DNA of 64,000 bases. Source: Sophora flavescens. Lineage: Eukaryota; Streptophyta; Magnoliopsida; Fabales; Fabaceae. The notes beneath the pieces were generated by a model, which was given only the letters and a program-made list of their open reading frames with translations, ran no database searches and was not told the DNA's origin. The stretch lies in assembly GCA_030762895.1 (NCBI GenBank), contig CM061070.1, forward strand, positions 81,839,759 through 81,903,758. Direction: 5' to 3'. Within the stretch, counting starts at the first letter, position 1, and every line of letters starts with the position of its first letter. Of this stretch, positions 42,615-54,250 are shown piece after piece. The position numbers and the translations under genes were made by a program.

Positions 42615-44036
42615 TTAAATATCATTTTGATGGAGTTTTATGGATTTCATATGAACATGTTTATCAACATACTTCCATTTAACAAATTTCACATTTGAGC
42701 ATGTATTGGAAGTAGAGAATAGGGTTACCTCATGTAAATTCACAAGACTATCCTTTCTTACCCACATTTGTTTGATTGTGAATATTGCTCTAACATTGTC
42801 TATCTTGGTGTTCTCTGAGTTATTCATCAAGAAAACTTTGCTTCTTTTAGTAACAATTTTATTTTCGGATTTGTGAAGCATTGTTCTTGATGTCTCATCC
42901 TTTTCCAAAATAGTTTGTTTCTCAAATATGGATTTTTCCTGCACATTAGAAGTACTCGAGAAACTTTTTGGTACCCATTTTGTATTGGGTCCTTGTGGGT
43001 TAGTGGACAAGATAATTGTGCCTTTAGGCACCCAAACAAATTTATTTCTCATAGAATAGTTTTTCTTATAATTGCACATATGAGAAATGTGTCCTAACTT
43101 TCCATAGTAGTTACATGTTACATCCCTTTTGTTTTTCATATAATGATTTTCATACTCAACTATAGAATGATTATGACCTTGATAGGTATCATGTTTAACA
43201 ATTAACATATCATAGTTGACATGAATTTCTTTTCTATTTCATGCGAAGGATGTACATATGTGGACCTTTTGTTTTATTAATTTCATGAAATAAGTCCTCA
43301 ATTTGATTATTAAGAATCATACAATTTTCATAGCATAATGAGGATTCAAATTTCAAAATGCTTTTATCACTATAACAAGTATATTCATTTTCCATATTTG
43401 TCAAATCACTTTCAATAGATGAAATGTTTTTCAACCAATTCAAGTTATTATTTTCTAAACTCAACAATTCATCATACAACTCATTATATGCATATATCCA
43501 TTCATCTTTCAATGGATTGAGTTTAGTGTCTATTACCTCCAAGTTTCTTTTAGTTTCTTGGAGAGTGGTTTCTATTTTCTTGAGCATTTGCTCTTTGCTT
43601 TTGTGGTCCTTCTTCTTGGCATGTTCTTGAGGATATCTTTCCTCCATTAAATTAGCCCTTTCCTGTAGTTACTTTCAATCTCAAAATTGTTAGTGACAAG
43701 GTAATTATAATCAAGCACATTCAGAATATCCTTGGCACAATCACAATTCTTAATTTTCTCATAAGCATCATCGCACAAGCAATTCCTAAAACGGTGCATA
43801 GCTTTAAGGTTCAAACAAAAACAGTTTTTATCAAACTCAGTATGATGTTTTTTGGGTTTGAGAATGAGTCCTTGAACTCCAATATCCCATAAGTCGACAT
43901 TAATTGACTGCATAAAAATTTCAATTTTCATTTTCCAATAAGTGTCATTCTCACCATCAAAGAATGGTGGTTTGTCAAATTCAAAACTATACGGTTTTGG
44001 AAAACAAATTTTATAACGATTGCCAAGAGTAGGATA
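42615..44036 (-). pseudogene. Sirevirus-like gag, decayed
   Basis: Three frames in order: MKIEIFMQSINVDLWDIGVQ, preceded by a KPPFFDGENDTYWK-like opening near 43930-43980; a Lys/Glu/Asn-rich coiled-coil segment (43647-43234); and the knuckle region with CNYYGKLGHISHMC and FVWVPKGT, TKWVPKS (43208-42615). The VWVPK motifs are typical of SIRE-type gags. The second cysteine of the CCHC knuckle is replaced by tyrosine (CNYY instead of CxxC), so zinc binding is probably lost. Frameshifts separate the pieces. Confidence 0.85.
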
Positions 44037-44074
44037 TTAACTCTAAGCTAATAAGCTACTCACCCGCCTCGAAC

Positions 44075-44085
44075 CTCTGATACCA
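44075..44085 (-). other. Primer-binding site of the Sirevirus-like element
   Basis: The minus strand reads TGGTATCAGAG one base inside the 5' LTR, complementary to initiator tRNA-Met. The following GTTCGAGG is usual in Sireviruses. Confidence 0.88.
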
Positions 44086-44086
44086 C

Positions 44087-45603
44087 TTTTTTCCCAAGGC
44101 AACCATCACCCATGAGGGGGGGGGGTTGAATTGGATTTTAAATAAAAATGAAATATTTTTAAAATAAATCAAAACCCTTTTCAAATATAAATGGAATTTG
44201 CTGCGAATGAATATTATTTTCAAATTAAAGCATTGTCGCTTGCAAGTAAAAGCATTTTTGCAAAAGACAAAACAAAAATAAAAGAGATATGGATAAGAAG
44301 ATTGATACAACGATATATCTTGGTTCAGCCACAGACTACCCACGTGGCCTACGACCAATCCCAAAGGCAATACCACCAAGGGTTTTCACTCAATCCTTAG
44401 CTTTTAAATAGGAGCAGCTAGAACCTTTACAATAACGAGAACTCCTCACAGACCAGAGACAAACAATCCCCCAGTGATAGAGTCTCAAATCCCTAGCTTT
44501 TAAAACAGGCACAGCTAGAACCTTTGTAGTGGAATCACACCTACTAATCCCTTACAAGAGATATACCCTCTCTTGCAAGAATGGTAACCAAAGAGGTTTG
44601 AGTCAATCAGACTTTTACCAACAGTATGCACTCTTAATAGTGCTGATAAAACAAATTGAAGCACAAGTTACAAAAGAACCTATATGGAGTAAAGCTGTCT
44701 CAAACTTATGTTTTAATCAAGGTGTATGAGTGAGAGTGATTTTGAGAGAATAGAGATGAGAAAATGTTCACAGGTGTAATAGTAGCAGAGTTCTCTCTTC
44801 TCAAACTTGCCAAAGTTATCCTTATATAGTTTTTAGAGAAGTTAGGTTAAATCCATTTTGAAACTGATTTTCTTCGCCCAATAATCGATTATTTCAAAGG
44901 TATAATCGATTATTTTAACTCATTTAAAAATGTGCCTTAGAACAGACAGGTCATAATCGATTACATAATCGATTACCAGTTGCGTAAAGTTCATTTGTCT
45001 ATTTGACAGTGATAATCGATTATTCTAATCGATTATCTATTCACCGTTTGTCTCTAAAAACTGTCTAATCGATTTCTATTATCTCATAATCGATTATTTG
45101 TTTTTCAAATTCAAACTCAACGGCTACAAGTAATTAATACTCAATTTAAACGCATTGAAGCCTATTTAAGCATAGCATAATCAATTATAGTAATCGATTA
45201 TTGTATCTCTAGTTTAGGTTTTGAAAAACCTAACAGCTCTATAATAAATTACTCATTAAGGCCATTTTAATAGAGCTTGATACACTTGTAAAACTTTTAA
45301 AGGCTGAAGTTAATTTCTCAATTAAGTTTGAAAGCCTCTTTAAAGTTTTATTTTGTTTAGCTTATTTTATGTGTGTGTGACCAATTTTAACCGGAGAGCT
45401 TTACTTACCATTTACAAGCTTTTACTAAAACAATCGATACAGTAAAGGAATATTCCCTTAACCCCATATTAGCTTGTTTGGTCCTTTTCACGCTTTTTGC
45501 AATTTGGTCCTTTAGACTTGAGTTTGCGTGTTGGTCCTTGGACTTGAAATTTCCCTTTTTCTCATCATCAAAACCAAAGTACCTACCAAGGCATATATCC
45601 ACA
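44087..45603 (-). repeat. 5' LTR of the Sirevirus-like element
   Basis: 1.52 kb. The minus strand starts TGTGGATATATGCCTTGG. It contains a G run at 44116-44125 and the TAATCGATTA cluster at 44880-45205. Its inner edge is degraded relative to the 3' copy. Confidence 0.88.
44821..44828 (-). promoter_or_regulatory. TATA-like box in Sirevirus-like 5' LTR
   Basis: The minus strand reads TATATAAG downstream (minus-strand sense) of the palindrome cluster. Confidence 0.45.
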
Positions 45604-45608
45604 CAATT
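45604..45608. repeat. Target-site duplication CAATT (right) of the Sirevirus-like element
   Basis: Matches 36786-36790. Confidence 0.9.
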
Positions 45609-45846
45609 CCACCTCTATCCTTAGGAGCACACAGCTTAGACCATGTACAATTACAACTTTCCTTACAAGAATATCAACTGACCATATAAAGTTTCTTAAC
45701 CATTTGGCAAGAGTTTTCAATAAAGAAATAGGCCAAGGATATACCTAAAAGCGTATAATAACATTCCTTGGATAAATGATTTGACTAATGTAACCCTTCC
45801 AATTAGACAATTTTGCTTTGACCTTGTCTGCTCCAATCCAAACCGA
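45604..45846 (-). pseudogene. Plant L1-type LINE, upstream piece
   Basis: On the minus strand: ADKVKAKLSNWKGYISQI, WPISLLKTLAKWLRNFIW and WSKLCAPKDRGGI, the usual sequence between the LINE RT core and its zinc domain. It continues into GLRSVKAINEATLLK at 36790 once the inserted element is set aside. A frame change is needed near 45645. The fragment fades near 45846, so RT core and endonuclease are missing. Confidence 0.85.
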
Positions 45847-46106
45847 TCTACTATATACTTATATTATTATTTTTGAAATTATAGTATTATTCATACTTAA
45901 ACATTATTTTTCATACTTTTATGTCCCTCATTCTCTTTAATATTTTTGTTGGAATAACATTTTTTTTATAAGCCAAATGTGTATACATATACAAGTACAA
46001 GGGGTACTCAACCCATTTACATTGTGCATCCAATCATATAATAAATACAGAGGAACACCCACCAGAGCAAAATAATTCCCCCAGCACCGAAACCCACACA
46101 ACCAAG
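45847..46106. other. AT-rich spacer, nothing recognised
   Basis: 260 bp between the LINE remnant and the LTR array, without coding or repeat signals I can name. Confidence 0.5.
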
Positions 46107-47221
46107 TGTAACACCCCGATTTTCGCTGCTTCGTGATATCAGTAATAAATATATAAACATATATTTTTATCCGAGACTTAGAAAATGATTTTGGATAAAC
46201 CAAGGTCATTTCCTTGTTATACTTATTTTCATAAGGTTACGGGGAAGTTTTTGGTTGAAAATTCAGACGGAAGCCGGTCTGCCGTTTTCTGGATTTTCAC
46301 TGACAGTAAAAGTTTACTGCTCAGAAGACCTAATTTTAAGTTATGAATGAGATGAAAAATGTTTTTATCGTATTTTCTACAATACTGGAAGTTTTGAAAA
46401 TTTTGGTAAAAAATAAAATAAAATAATTTATGTTTTACGGGCGGAATATGTAATCGGGTAGACGACGGAGTGGATTTTGGAATTTCTAAGAGCCGATAAA
46501 GAGTTTATCTTAGGAGTTTGAGATGATTCATGGGGATGAATCATATTTTTAAGTCTAGAAGGTTTTTCAGGGGTAAATTGAAAATTTGGGAATTTTACGC
46601 TTTAGTCCCTGAACTTTCTGTTAATTACCCTTTTGTCCCTGAGTTAGTTTCTAAGTTTTTCCAAGTGAATTGGGCTAGAATCCTTGTCCCAAATTCATAG
46701 ATGACCGTGGCTTTGAGGCCCAAATTCCTTACCCATGACTTAAGTTTCATAAAGCCCATTTGAAGCCATATAAGTTTCCTATCTTAAGCTTAATGCTTAA
46801 ATCTTTTTGGTGGGCCCCACAAAGATGAATTCAAGCCCAAATTCCCTAGGCCCATGCGCAAGCCCAATATGGATTGAAGGTTGCCCTCATCTTGGATGAG
46901 CAAAGAACATTCTAGAATTTTCTACTACATTCCACCACATTCTACATTCTTCCACATTATTCTACTATTTTCTCAAATCTTCTTCAACAAGCTAGGTTTT
47001 CCTAAGATATTTATGACAAGAAATCAGCCCAAAAGTCATCAAGATATGACCACATTTATTGTGGCAAAAAGTCATCATGACAATTTAATGACATTTTGCA
47101 AACTAGTCCTTAAACTTATGGAATCTTTGCAAAATGGTCCCTATGAGTTATTTGCACTTAAATCCTTTGAAAATCCACCTCCTTTCTACTTAGTCCTCAA
47201 AAGTGGCGCAGCCCACATGTC

Positions 47222-47229
47222 TATAAATA
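47222..47229 (+). promoter_or_regulatory. TATA box in array LTR 1
   Basis: TATAAATA followed 30-40 bp later by a C/T-rich start-like region. It is conserved in LTRs 2 and 3 at the same relative place, about 1.12 kb into the LTR. Confidence 0.65.
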
Positions 47230-48923
47230 CCCTTCTTCATCTTTCACTTAGTTTCTATTGCCTTTTGTTCAAAAAACCTAAAGTTCTTAAGTCTTTGAAT
47301 GTCAAGTTTGTGAAGAAAGTTCTTGGATCTTCACTTGTTTTTGGTCTCCAAGAGGTGAATCCTATTCTTCTTCTCTAATCATGTCTATGTTCTTCAATAA
47401 ATTTCTTGATTCAAGGTTTATATCATAGTTGTTCATCACTTTTATGTTTCTAGATCTAGAACTTTGAAAATTCATAACTAATTCTAGAAAAATCCTTTTG
47501 ACATGAAACCAATTGGTATGATCTTATAATCATCTCTATTTTCATCATCTAGAAGCATATGATCATGAGAAATTTCTTTCCCAAATTTCTGGTTTTGGCC
47601 GAAACCCTAGTTCTTGGAACTAGATGAGTTTTGTTCAAAGTTTTCCTTAATGATCTTGTTAATCAAACTCTTAGTATGTATGCCTTATAAATCCAAGTTG
47701 GTTTATTAAACTAAGAACCCTAGCCCTATAAACATGTTGAGGCCGAATCTATGTATAAAATAGTTAGGAAGCTTTGAGTTTTAAACTTAGTGGTTTAGTC
47801 ACTAATCTATGATTTAGGTTAATCAAGGATCATTAATCCATGACTTAATCATGATTAGCAATTTTAAGGATTTTGAACCCTAAAAGTCAGCCCTTGACCG
47901 AAACCTAACCCTCATGAGTTAAGTATGTTATGGTTTGATTTGATTTATTTTGGTTGCAATTCGTTTGAAGGAATCAATCGGGTTGGTTTGACCTAAAGCC
48001 GACGGAGGAAACCGGATTAAATCGGGAGGTTGTTTGAAAACGTTAGTTGAGTCTTCAAGAGGTAAGGGGAGCTTACCTGAGGGATTTTCTCTATAACCAT
48101 TTGCTTTTAGTGTGGCTTATATGATTTATATGTGGTTTGTGATTAATTGTTTATGTTGTTTATGGTGTTGATTTTATGTGTCTCGGTGATTGATCTGCTC
48201 TGAATTATCTGCAGTAGTATATTATGTTGTTATGATGCATGATCTGCCTGGGGATATAATTATGATGATGTTGATGATGTTTTTGAATGTTGAATGTTGT
48301 TTGAGAGGCCTGACAGTGGTCAGTGCACAACCGATTAATGAGATAAAAGATTTAATAAGCTGTGAAAGTTATATTCAACATTTTATGGGGAATGTTGGAA
48401 TATAGTAGTAGAGGAAAATATGATTTTGGAAAAATAATGAGTTTTGAGAAATATTATTAGTTTAATGATTTATTAGTGTAAAAGAAGTTTATGAGTCACG
48501 GTGAGAGCGTAACCGTGAAATTTGTTTTTTCTGCTGATTTTTACGCAAGAAATTATGAAATATTATAAAAAGTGATTTTGTGAAATTGATATTCGAAAAG
48601 ACCTTATTTATTATATATGAAAGTTATTTTAGAAGAAATGTCAAAGTTAGACTTAAAGGCGTTTTCTTTGAAAATGCTAAACGACGGCAAGTTTCGAAAT
48701 CATTTACAGCAAGAGTTTAAAAACAGCAGTACTTATGTTGAAAAGAGATTTAATTTGAATTGATTTATTAGAGTTGAAGTTTCAATAAAAAGAAGTTGTT
48801 GATGATTTGACGTTATTTTGGAAAAAAATGTGTTTCCAAAGGAAAAGTGGATTTTTTTTATGAATTGACGTTTTATAAACGAATTTCGAGTAGAAAGAAT
48901 TTTCGGTAAATGAGTGTTACTTA

Positions 48924-49262
48924 ATGATGTAAAAGAGATGAAAAAGAGATGAAAGATGTAAAACGAAGTAACAGATGTAAAACGAAGTAACAGATGTAAA
49001 ACGATGAAAAAGATGTAGAAAGATGTAAAAAGATGTAAAAGATGTAAAAGATGTAAAAAGATGTAAAACGACGTAAAAGATGTAATATGATGTAAAAGAT
49101 GTAAAACGATGTAAAAAGATGTAATATGATATAAAAGATGTAAGACGATGTAAAAGATGTAAAAGATGTAATATGATGTAAAAGATGTAAGACGATGTAA
49201 AAGATGTAAAAGATGTAATACGATGTGAAAGATGTAAAACGATGTAAAAAGATGTAAAAGAT
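48924..49262 (+). repeat. GATGTAAAA minisatellite in LTR 1
   Basis: Around 30 variants of an 8-12 bp unit (AGATGTAAAA, CGATGTAAAA, TGATGTAATA) in a row, about 340 bp. Confidence 0.95.
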
Positions 49263-50394
49263 ATAGGACTTAATAACCGAGACGTCGGGGTATTAAGGTT
49301 AGTTATGTTGTAAGCTGGATATAGTTAAAGAAGTTAAAACGTTTTAAGTTGTTTTCTACTACCACGAACCTAAGACTGATTGCAAGGTCTAGGGGCTTCG
49401 TGATTGAGCACTCGGACTTTGAGGTCCTGTGTTGTTAATAAAAGATGTAAAGATGTTTTCAAAAGATGTTAAGTCGAAAGCTTTTGAGAGCTTTAACAAA
49501 TAAAGATATAGCACATAGAAAAGTGTTGAGAACAAAATGTTTTCTTGCATGCATTTGGCAGACGTGCCATGATTAAACGAGGGATTACCTTGCGGCGTCA
49601 GGGTAGATCATACAAAGATGTTCTCATTGTGCCCAGGGTTTGGACAATGAGGCCCCATCTCCGAGTGTTATCACTGTGCCACGATGTTGGACAGTGTGCG
49701 ATGGGCGTGCCTGTGGCTGCATGCCTGTGGCAATTGAGTCTGATCAACTCATCACGAGGTTTACGAGGTTGGAGATATCTCATGAGATTAGGTACAAAGA
49801 TTTAGATGATGTATTGAAGTGTTCATGCATAGTTTTCCAATGATGATGTTTGGGGTGTGAAACCCATTGATAAACGAGATATTATGATATGAATGAGTAT
49901 GTTGTTATAGACATGTATATGTGTATGTGCCTTCTTTTGTGTTGTGCATTTAGTTATGGTGATGAATCTATATATTGGCGTCTCACCCTTACAACCATAT
50001 CAGAGTTGTACGAGGGGTATGATCCTTACAAGAAGACGAAGGATGTCTAGTTCGAGGCACGCTGTTGCTGCTTTTATCGGTTGTTGTGTCCGTTAGTTAC
50101 GACCAACTTAGAAAATGTTATGTTTTGAGAAATAAAGTTGATTATGATTTATGTGAGAAAACATATGAGGTAGTATAGTTGGAGGACTTATATACATTAT
50201 ATAGTTAAGTGTGATTTGAATACGTTGTTGTGGTTATGAGGTTAAAAGAAAGAGGAAAAGAAAAAATTTTATCACCATATTTTGAAAAGATAAACGTTGA
50301 GAAAACATGATTTTCCGAAAGCAACCAGCAAATTAAGTTTTATTTCCGCAAACGGGTAACCGTGTGATGACCTGAGATTAGGGTGTCACATTAG

Positions 50395-50406
50395 TGGTAT
50401 CAGAGC
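50395..50406 (+). other. Primer-binding site, internal segment 1
   Basis: TGGTATCAGAGC, four bases after the LTR end; complementary to initiator tRNA-Met. Confidence 0.93.
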
Positions 50407-50450
50407 TGGTCGAGTCTTTCGGGAATGTGGGGAAATAGGTCTGATGTGTT

Positions 50451-50558
50451 GACGTTGTGTTTTCTCTGAAGTGAGACGATGTTGTGTTTTCTCTGAAGTG
50501 AGACGACGTTGTGTTTTCTCTGAAGTGAGACGATGTTGTGTTTTTTCTGAAGTGAGAC
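50451..50558 (+). repeat. 27-bp tandem repeat, four copies
   Basis: Unit GTTGTGTTTTCTCTGAAGTG plus AGACGA/C; the last copy has TTTTTT for TTTTCT. Segments 2 and 3 have three copies each (55441-55521 and 60415-60495). Confidence 0.95.
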
Positions 50559-52257
50559 TTGTTTGAATTACTTTTTAGAAATAATATGTGTTAATAAATG
50601 AGTAAGGAATTACAGAAAAGTGTCTATGGTAGTTTTACCTAAGTTGAATGTGAACGGAAAAGAAAAGTTCTTGAGTAAAATTAAGTTGATAGAAAAGTTT
50701 GAGGATGAGATGTGCAATGAAGTTATCTTGAGGATATGCAATGAAGTTATTTTGAGGATGAGATGTGTGAGGTGATATCGAATTGGAGTGGTGAATTATC
50801 AGTAGGGAGTTGATGCGTGATGATGTGACATTGTTAGTATTAATAATAATATTCAGAGTTATATGATTGGAATAAGGTTTATGGTGGAACCATGTTGATA
50901 AGAGAAGTGATTAAGTTTTGATTTTGTTTTTCGAGGGTGATAGACTTTGATGCAATTTTGATGATAGTACGGATATGTAGAAATGACGTAAGAATGAATT
51001 GTGTTATGGAATACGGAATAAGAGGAATGAAGTGATGTGAAGGGTAATGTAAAATCTTAAGTTTAAGATGAGATTACAAAATTCTGATTAGTTTCGAGTG
51101 ACGAAATTTCGAGGACGAAATTTTTTTTTAGTGGGGTAGTAATGTAACACCCCGATTTTCGCTGCTTCGTGATATCGGTAATAAATATAAAAACATATAT
51201 TTTTATCTGAGACTTGGAAAATGATTTTGGATAAACCAATGTCATTTCCTTGTTATACTTATTTTCATAAGGTTACGGGGAAGTTTTTGGTTGAAAATTC
51301 AGACGGAAGCGATTCTGATGCCGTTTTCGGATTTTCTTGGCGAAAAAGTTTACTGCTCAGAAGACCTAATTTTAAGTTGTGAACGAGATGAAAAATGTTT
51401 TTATCGTATTTGCTACGATACTGGAAGTTTTGAAAATTTTGGTAAAAAATTAAATAAAATAATTTATGTTTTACGGGCGGAATATGTAATCGGGTAGACG
51501 ACGGAGTGGATTTTGGAATTTCTAAGAGCCGATAAAGAGTTTATCTTAGGAGTTTGAGATGATTCATGGGGATGAATCATATTTTTAAGTCTAGAAGGTT
51601 TTTCAGGGTTAAAGTGAAAATTTGGGAATTTTACGCTTTAGTCCCTGAACTTTCTGTTAATTACCCTTTTGTCCCTGAGTTAGTTTCTAAGTTTTTCCAA
51701 GTGAATTGGGCTAGAATCCTTGTCCCAAATTCATAGATGACCGTGGCTTTGAGGCCCAAATTCCTTACCCATGACTTAAGTTTCATAAAGCCCATTTGAA
51801 GCCATATAAGTTTCCTATCTTAAGCTTAATGCTTAAATCTTTTTGGTGGGCCCCACAAAGATGAATTCAAGCCCAAATTCCCTAGGCCCATGCGCAAGCC
51901 CAATATGGATTGAAGGTTGCCCTCATCTTGGATGAGCAAAGAACATTCTAGAATTTTCTACTACATTCCACCACATTCTACATTCTTCCACATTATTCTA
52001 CTATTTTCTCAAATCTTCTTCAACAAGCTAGGTTTTCCTAAGATATTTATGACAAGAAATCAGCCCAAAAGTCATCAAGATATGACCACATTTATTGTGG
52101 CAAAAAGTCATCATGACAATTTAATGACATTTTGCAAACTAGTCCTTAAACTTATGGAATCTTTGCAAAATGGTCCCTATGAGTTATTTGCACTTAAATC
52201 CTTTGAAAATCCACCTCCTTTCTACTTTGTCCTCTAAAGTGGCGCAGCCTACATGTC

Positions 52258-52265
52258 TATAAATA
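52258..52265 (+). promoter_or_regulatory. TATA box in array LTR 2
   Basis: TATAAATA, same relative position as in LTR 1. Confidence 0.65.
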
Positions 52266-53959
52266 CCCTTCTTCATCTTTCACTTAGTTTCTATTGCCTT
52301 TTGTTCAAAAAACCTAAAGTTCTTAAGTCTTTGAATGTCAAGTTTGTGAAGAAAGTTCTTGGATCTTCACTTGTTTTTGGTCTCCAAGAGGTGAATCCTA
52401 TTCTTCTTCTCTAATCATGTCTATGTTCTTCAATAAATTTCTTGATTCAAGGTTTATATCATAGTTGTTCATCACTTTTATGTTTCTAGATCTAGAACTT
52501 TGAAAATTCATAACTAATTCTAGAAAAATCCTTTTGACATGAAACCAATTGGTATGATCTTATAATCATCTCTATTTTCATCATCTAGAAGCATATGATC
52601 ATGAGAAATTTCTTTCCCAAATTTCTGGTTTTGGCCGAAACCCTAGTTCTTGGAACTAGATGAGTTTTGTTCAAAGTTTTCCTTAATGATCTTGTTAATC
52701 AAACTCTTAGTATGTATGCCTTATAAATCCAAGTTGGTTTATTAAACTAAGAACCCTAGCCCTATAAACATGTTGAGGCCGAATCTATGTATAAAATAGT
52801 TAGGAAGCTTTGAGTTTTAAACTTAGTGGTTTAGTCACTAATCTATGATTTAGGTTAATCAAGGATCATTAATCCATGACTTAATCATGATTAGCAATTT
52901 TAAGGATTTTGAACCCTAAAAGTCAGCCCTTGGCCGAAACCTAACCCTCATGAGTTAAGTATGTTATGGTTTGATTTGATTTATTTAGGTTGCAATTCGT
53001 TTGAAGGAATCAATCGGGTTGGTTTGACCTAAAGCCGACGGAGGAAACCGGATTAAATCGGGAGGTTGTTTGAAAATGTTAGTTGAGTCTTCAAGAGGTA
53101 AGGGGAGCTTACCTGAGGGATTTTCTCTATAACCATTTGCTTTTAGTGTGGCTTATATGATTTATATGTGGTTTGTGATTAATTGTTTATGTTGTTTATG
53201 ATGTGTTGATTTTGTGTATCGGTGATTGATCTGCTCTGAATTATCTGCAGTAGTATATTATGTTGTTATGATGCATGATCTGCCTGGGGATATAATTATG
53301 ATGATGTTGATGATGTTTTTGAATGTTGAATGTTGTTTGAGAGGCCTGACAGTGGTCACTGCACAACCGATTAATGAGATAAAAGATTTAATAAGCTGTG
53401 AAAGTTATATTCAACATTTTATGGGGAATGTTGGAATATAGTAGTAGAGGAAAATATGATTTTGGAAAAATAACGAGTTTTGAGAAATATTATTAGTTTA
53501 ATGATTTATTAGTGTAAAAGAAGTTTATGAGTCACGGTGAGAGCGTAACCGTGAAATTTGTTTTTGTACTGCTGATTTTTACGCAAGAAATTATGAAATA
53601 TTATAAAAAGTGATTTTGTGAAATTGATATTCGAAAAGACCTTATTTATTATATATGAAAGTTATTTTAGAAGAAATGTCAAAGTTAGACTTAAAGACGT
53701 TTTCTTTGAAAATGCTAAACGACGGCAAGTTTCGAAATCATTTACGGCAAGAGTTTAAAAACAGCAGTACTTATGTTGAAAAGAGATTTAATTTGAATTG
53801 ATTTATTAGAGTTGAAGTTTCAATAAAAGAAGTTGTTGATGATTTGGCGTTACTTTGGAAAAAATGTGTTTCCAAAGGAAAAGTGGATTTTTTTATGAAT
53901 TGGCGTTTTATAAGCGAATTTGAGTAGAAAGAATTTTCGGTAAATGAGTGTTACTTAAT

Positions 53960-54250
53960 GATGTAAAAGAGATGGAAAAGAGATGAAAGATGTAAAGCGA
54001 AGTAACAGATGTAAAAGCGAAGTAACAGATGTAAAAGCGATGAAAAAGATGTAGAAAGATGTAGAAAGATGTAAAAAGATGTAAAAGATGTAAAAAGATG
54101 TAAAACGAGGTAAAAGATGTAATATGATGTAAAAGATGTAAAACGATGTAAAAAGATGTAATATGATGTAAAAGATGTAAGACGATGTAAAAGATGTAAA
54201 AGATGTAATACGATGTGAAAGATGTAAAACGATGTAAAAAGATGTAAAAG
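53960..54250 (+). repeat. GATGTAAAA minisatellite in LTR 2
   Basis: The same unit family as in LTR 1, about 50 bp shorter. Confidence 0.95.

Larger units (their letters stand above)
36791..45603 (-). mobile_element. Pol-less Sirevirus-like (Ty1/copia) element with two env-like ORFs
   Basis: LTRs at 36791-38314 and 44087-45603 (minus-strand start TGTGGATATATGCC) are flanked by CAATT. On the minus strand: 5' LTR, initiator-Met primer site, decayed gag (44036-42615) with Sirevirus-like VWVPKGT and TKWVPKS motifs, then two related envelope-like ORFs (41504-40644 and 40200-39450), repeated polypurine motifs, and the 3' LTR. No protease, integrase, RT or RNase H is present between gag and the env-like ORFs, where about 1.1 kb is AT-rich. 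It is therefore non-autonomous. The insertion splits a LINE. Confidence 0.85.
46107..50390 (+). repeat. Array LTR 1
   Basis: 4,284 bp, begins TGTAACACCCCGATTTTCGC and ends TTAGGGTGTCACA, so its termini are near inverted repeats. Preceded by CCAAG, a candidate 5-bp target duplication whose partner would lie beyond the gap. Small open frames inside (such as 46881-47378, starting at TTG, and 48190-48405) have no recognisable domain and are not called genes. Confidence 0.94.
50391..51142 (+). other. Array internal segment 1, non-coding
   Basis: 752 bp with primer site at its start, four 27-bp repeats (50451-50558), no protein-like frame, a Tekay-type pol-end remnant near 51095-51122 and a purine tract (GTGGGGTAGTAA) directly before LTR 2. 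Confidence 0.9.

Noticed and set aside
46881..47378. 165-codon open frame repeated in array LTRs 1 and 3
   Set aside because: It starts at TTG, spans the LTR promoter region including the TATA box, is cut by a stop in LTR 2, and has no recognisable domain. Chance open frame in repeated DNA.
48924..49262. CRISPR-like array
   Set aside because: Units are 8-12 bp, contiguous and variable with no spacers; it is a minisatellite in plant DNA.
49545..49843. Overlapping open frames on both strands in the LTRs (also near 54580 and 59507)
   Set aside because: Conserved only because the LTR copies are near-identical; no domain, and frames change with single indels between copies.
46107..51142. Ordinary single LTR retrotransposon with its own target duplication
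   Set aside because: LTR 2 is followed directly by a primer site and another internal segment, so it does not end the element; no 5-bp duplication matches CCAAG after 55380 or 60353.
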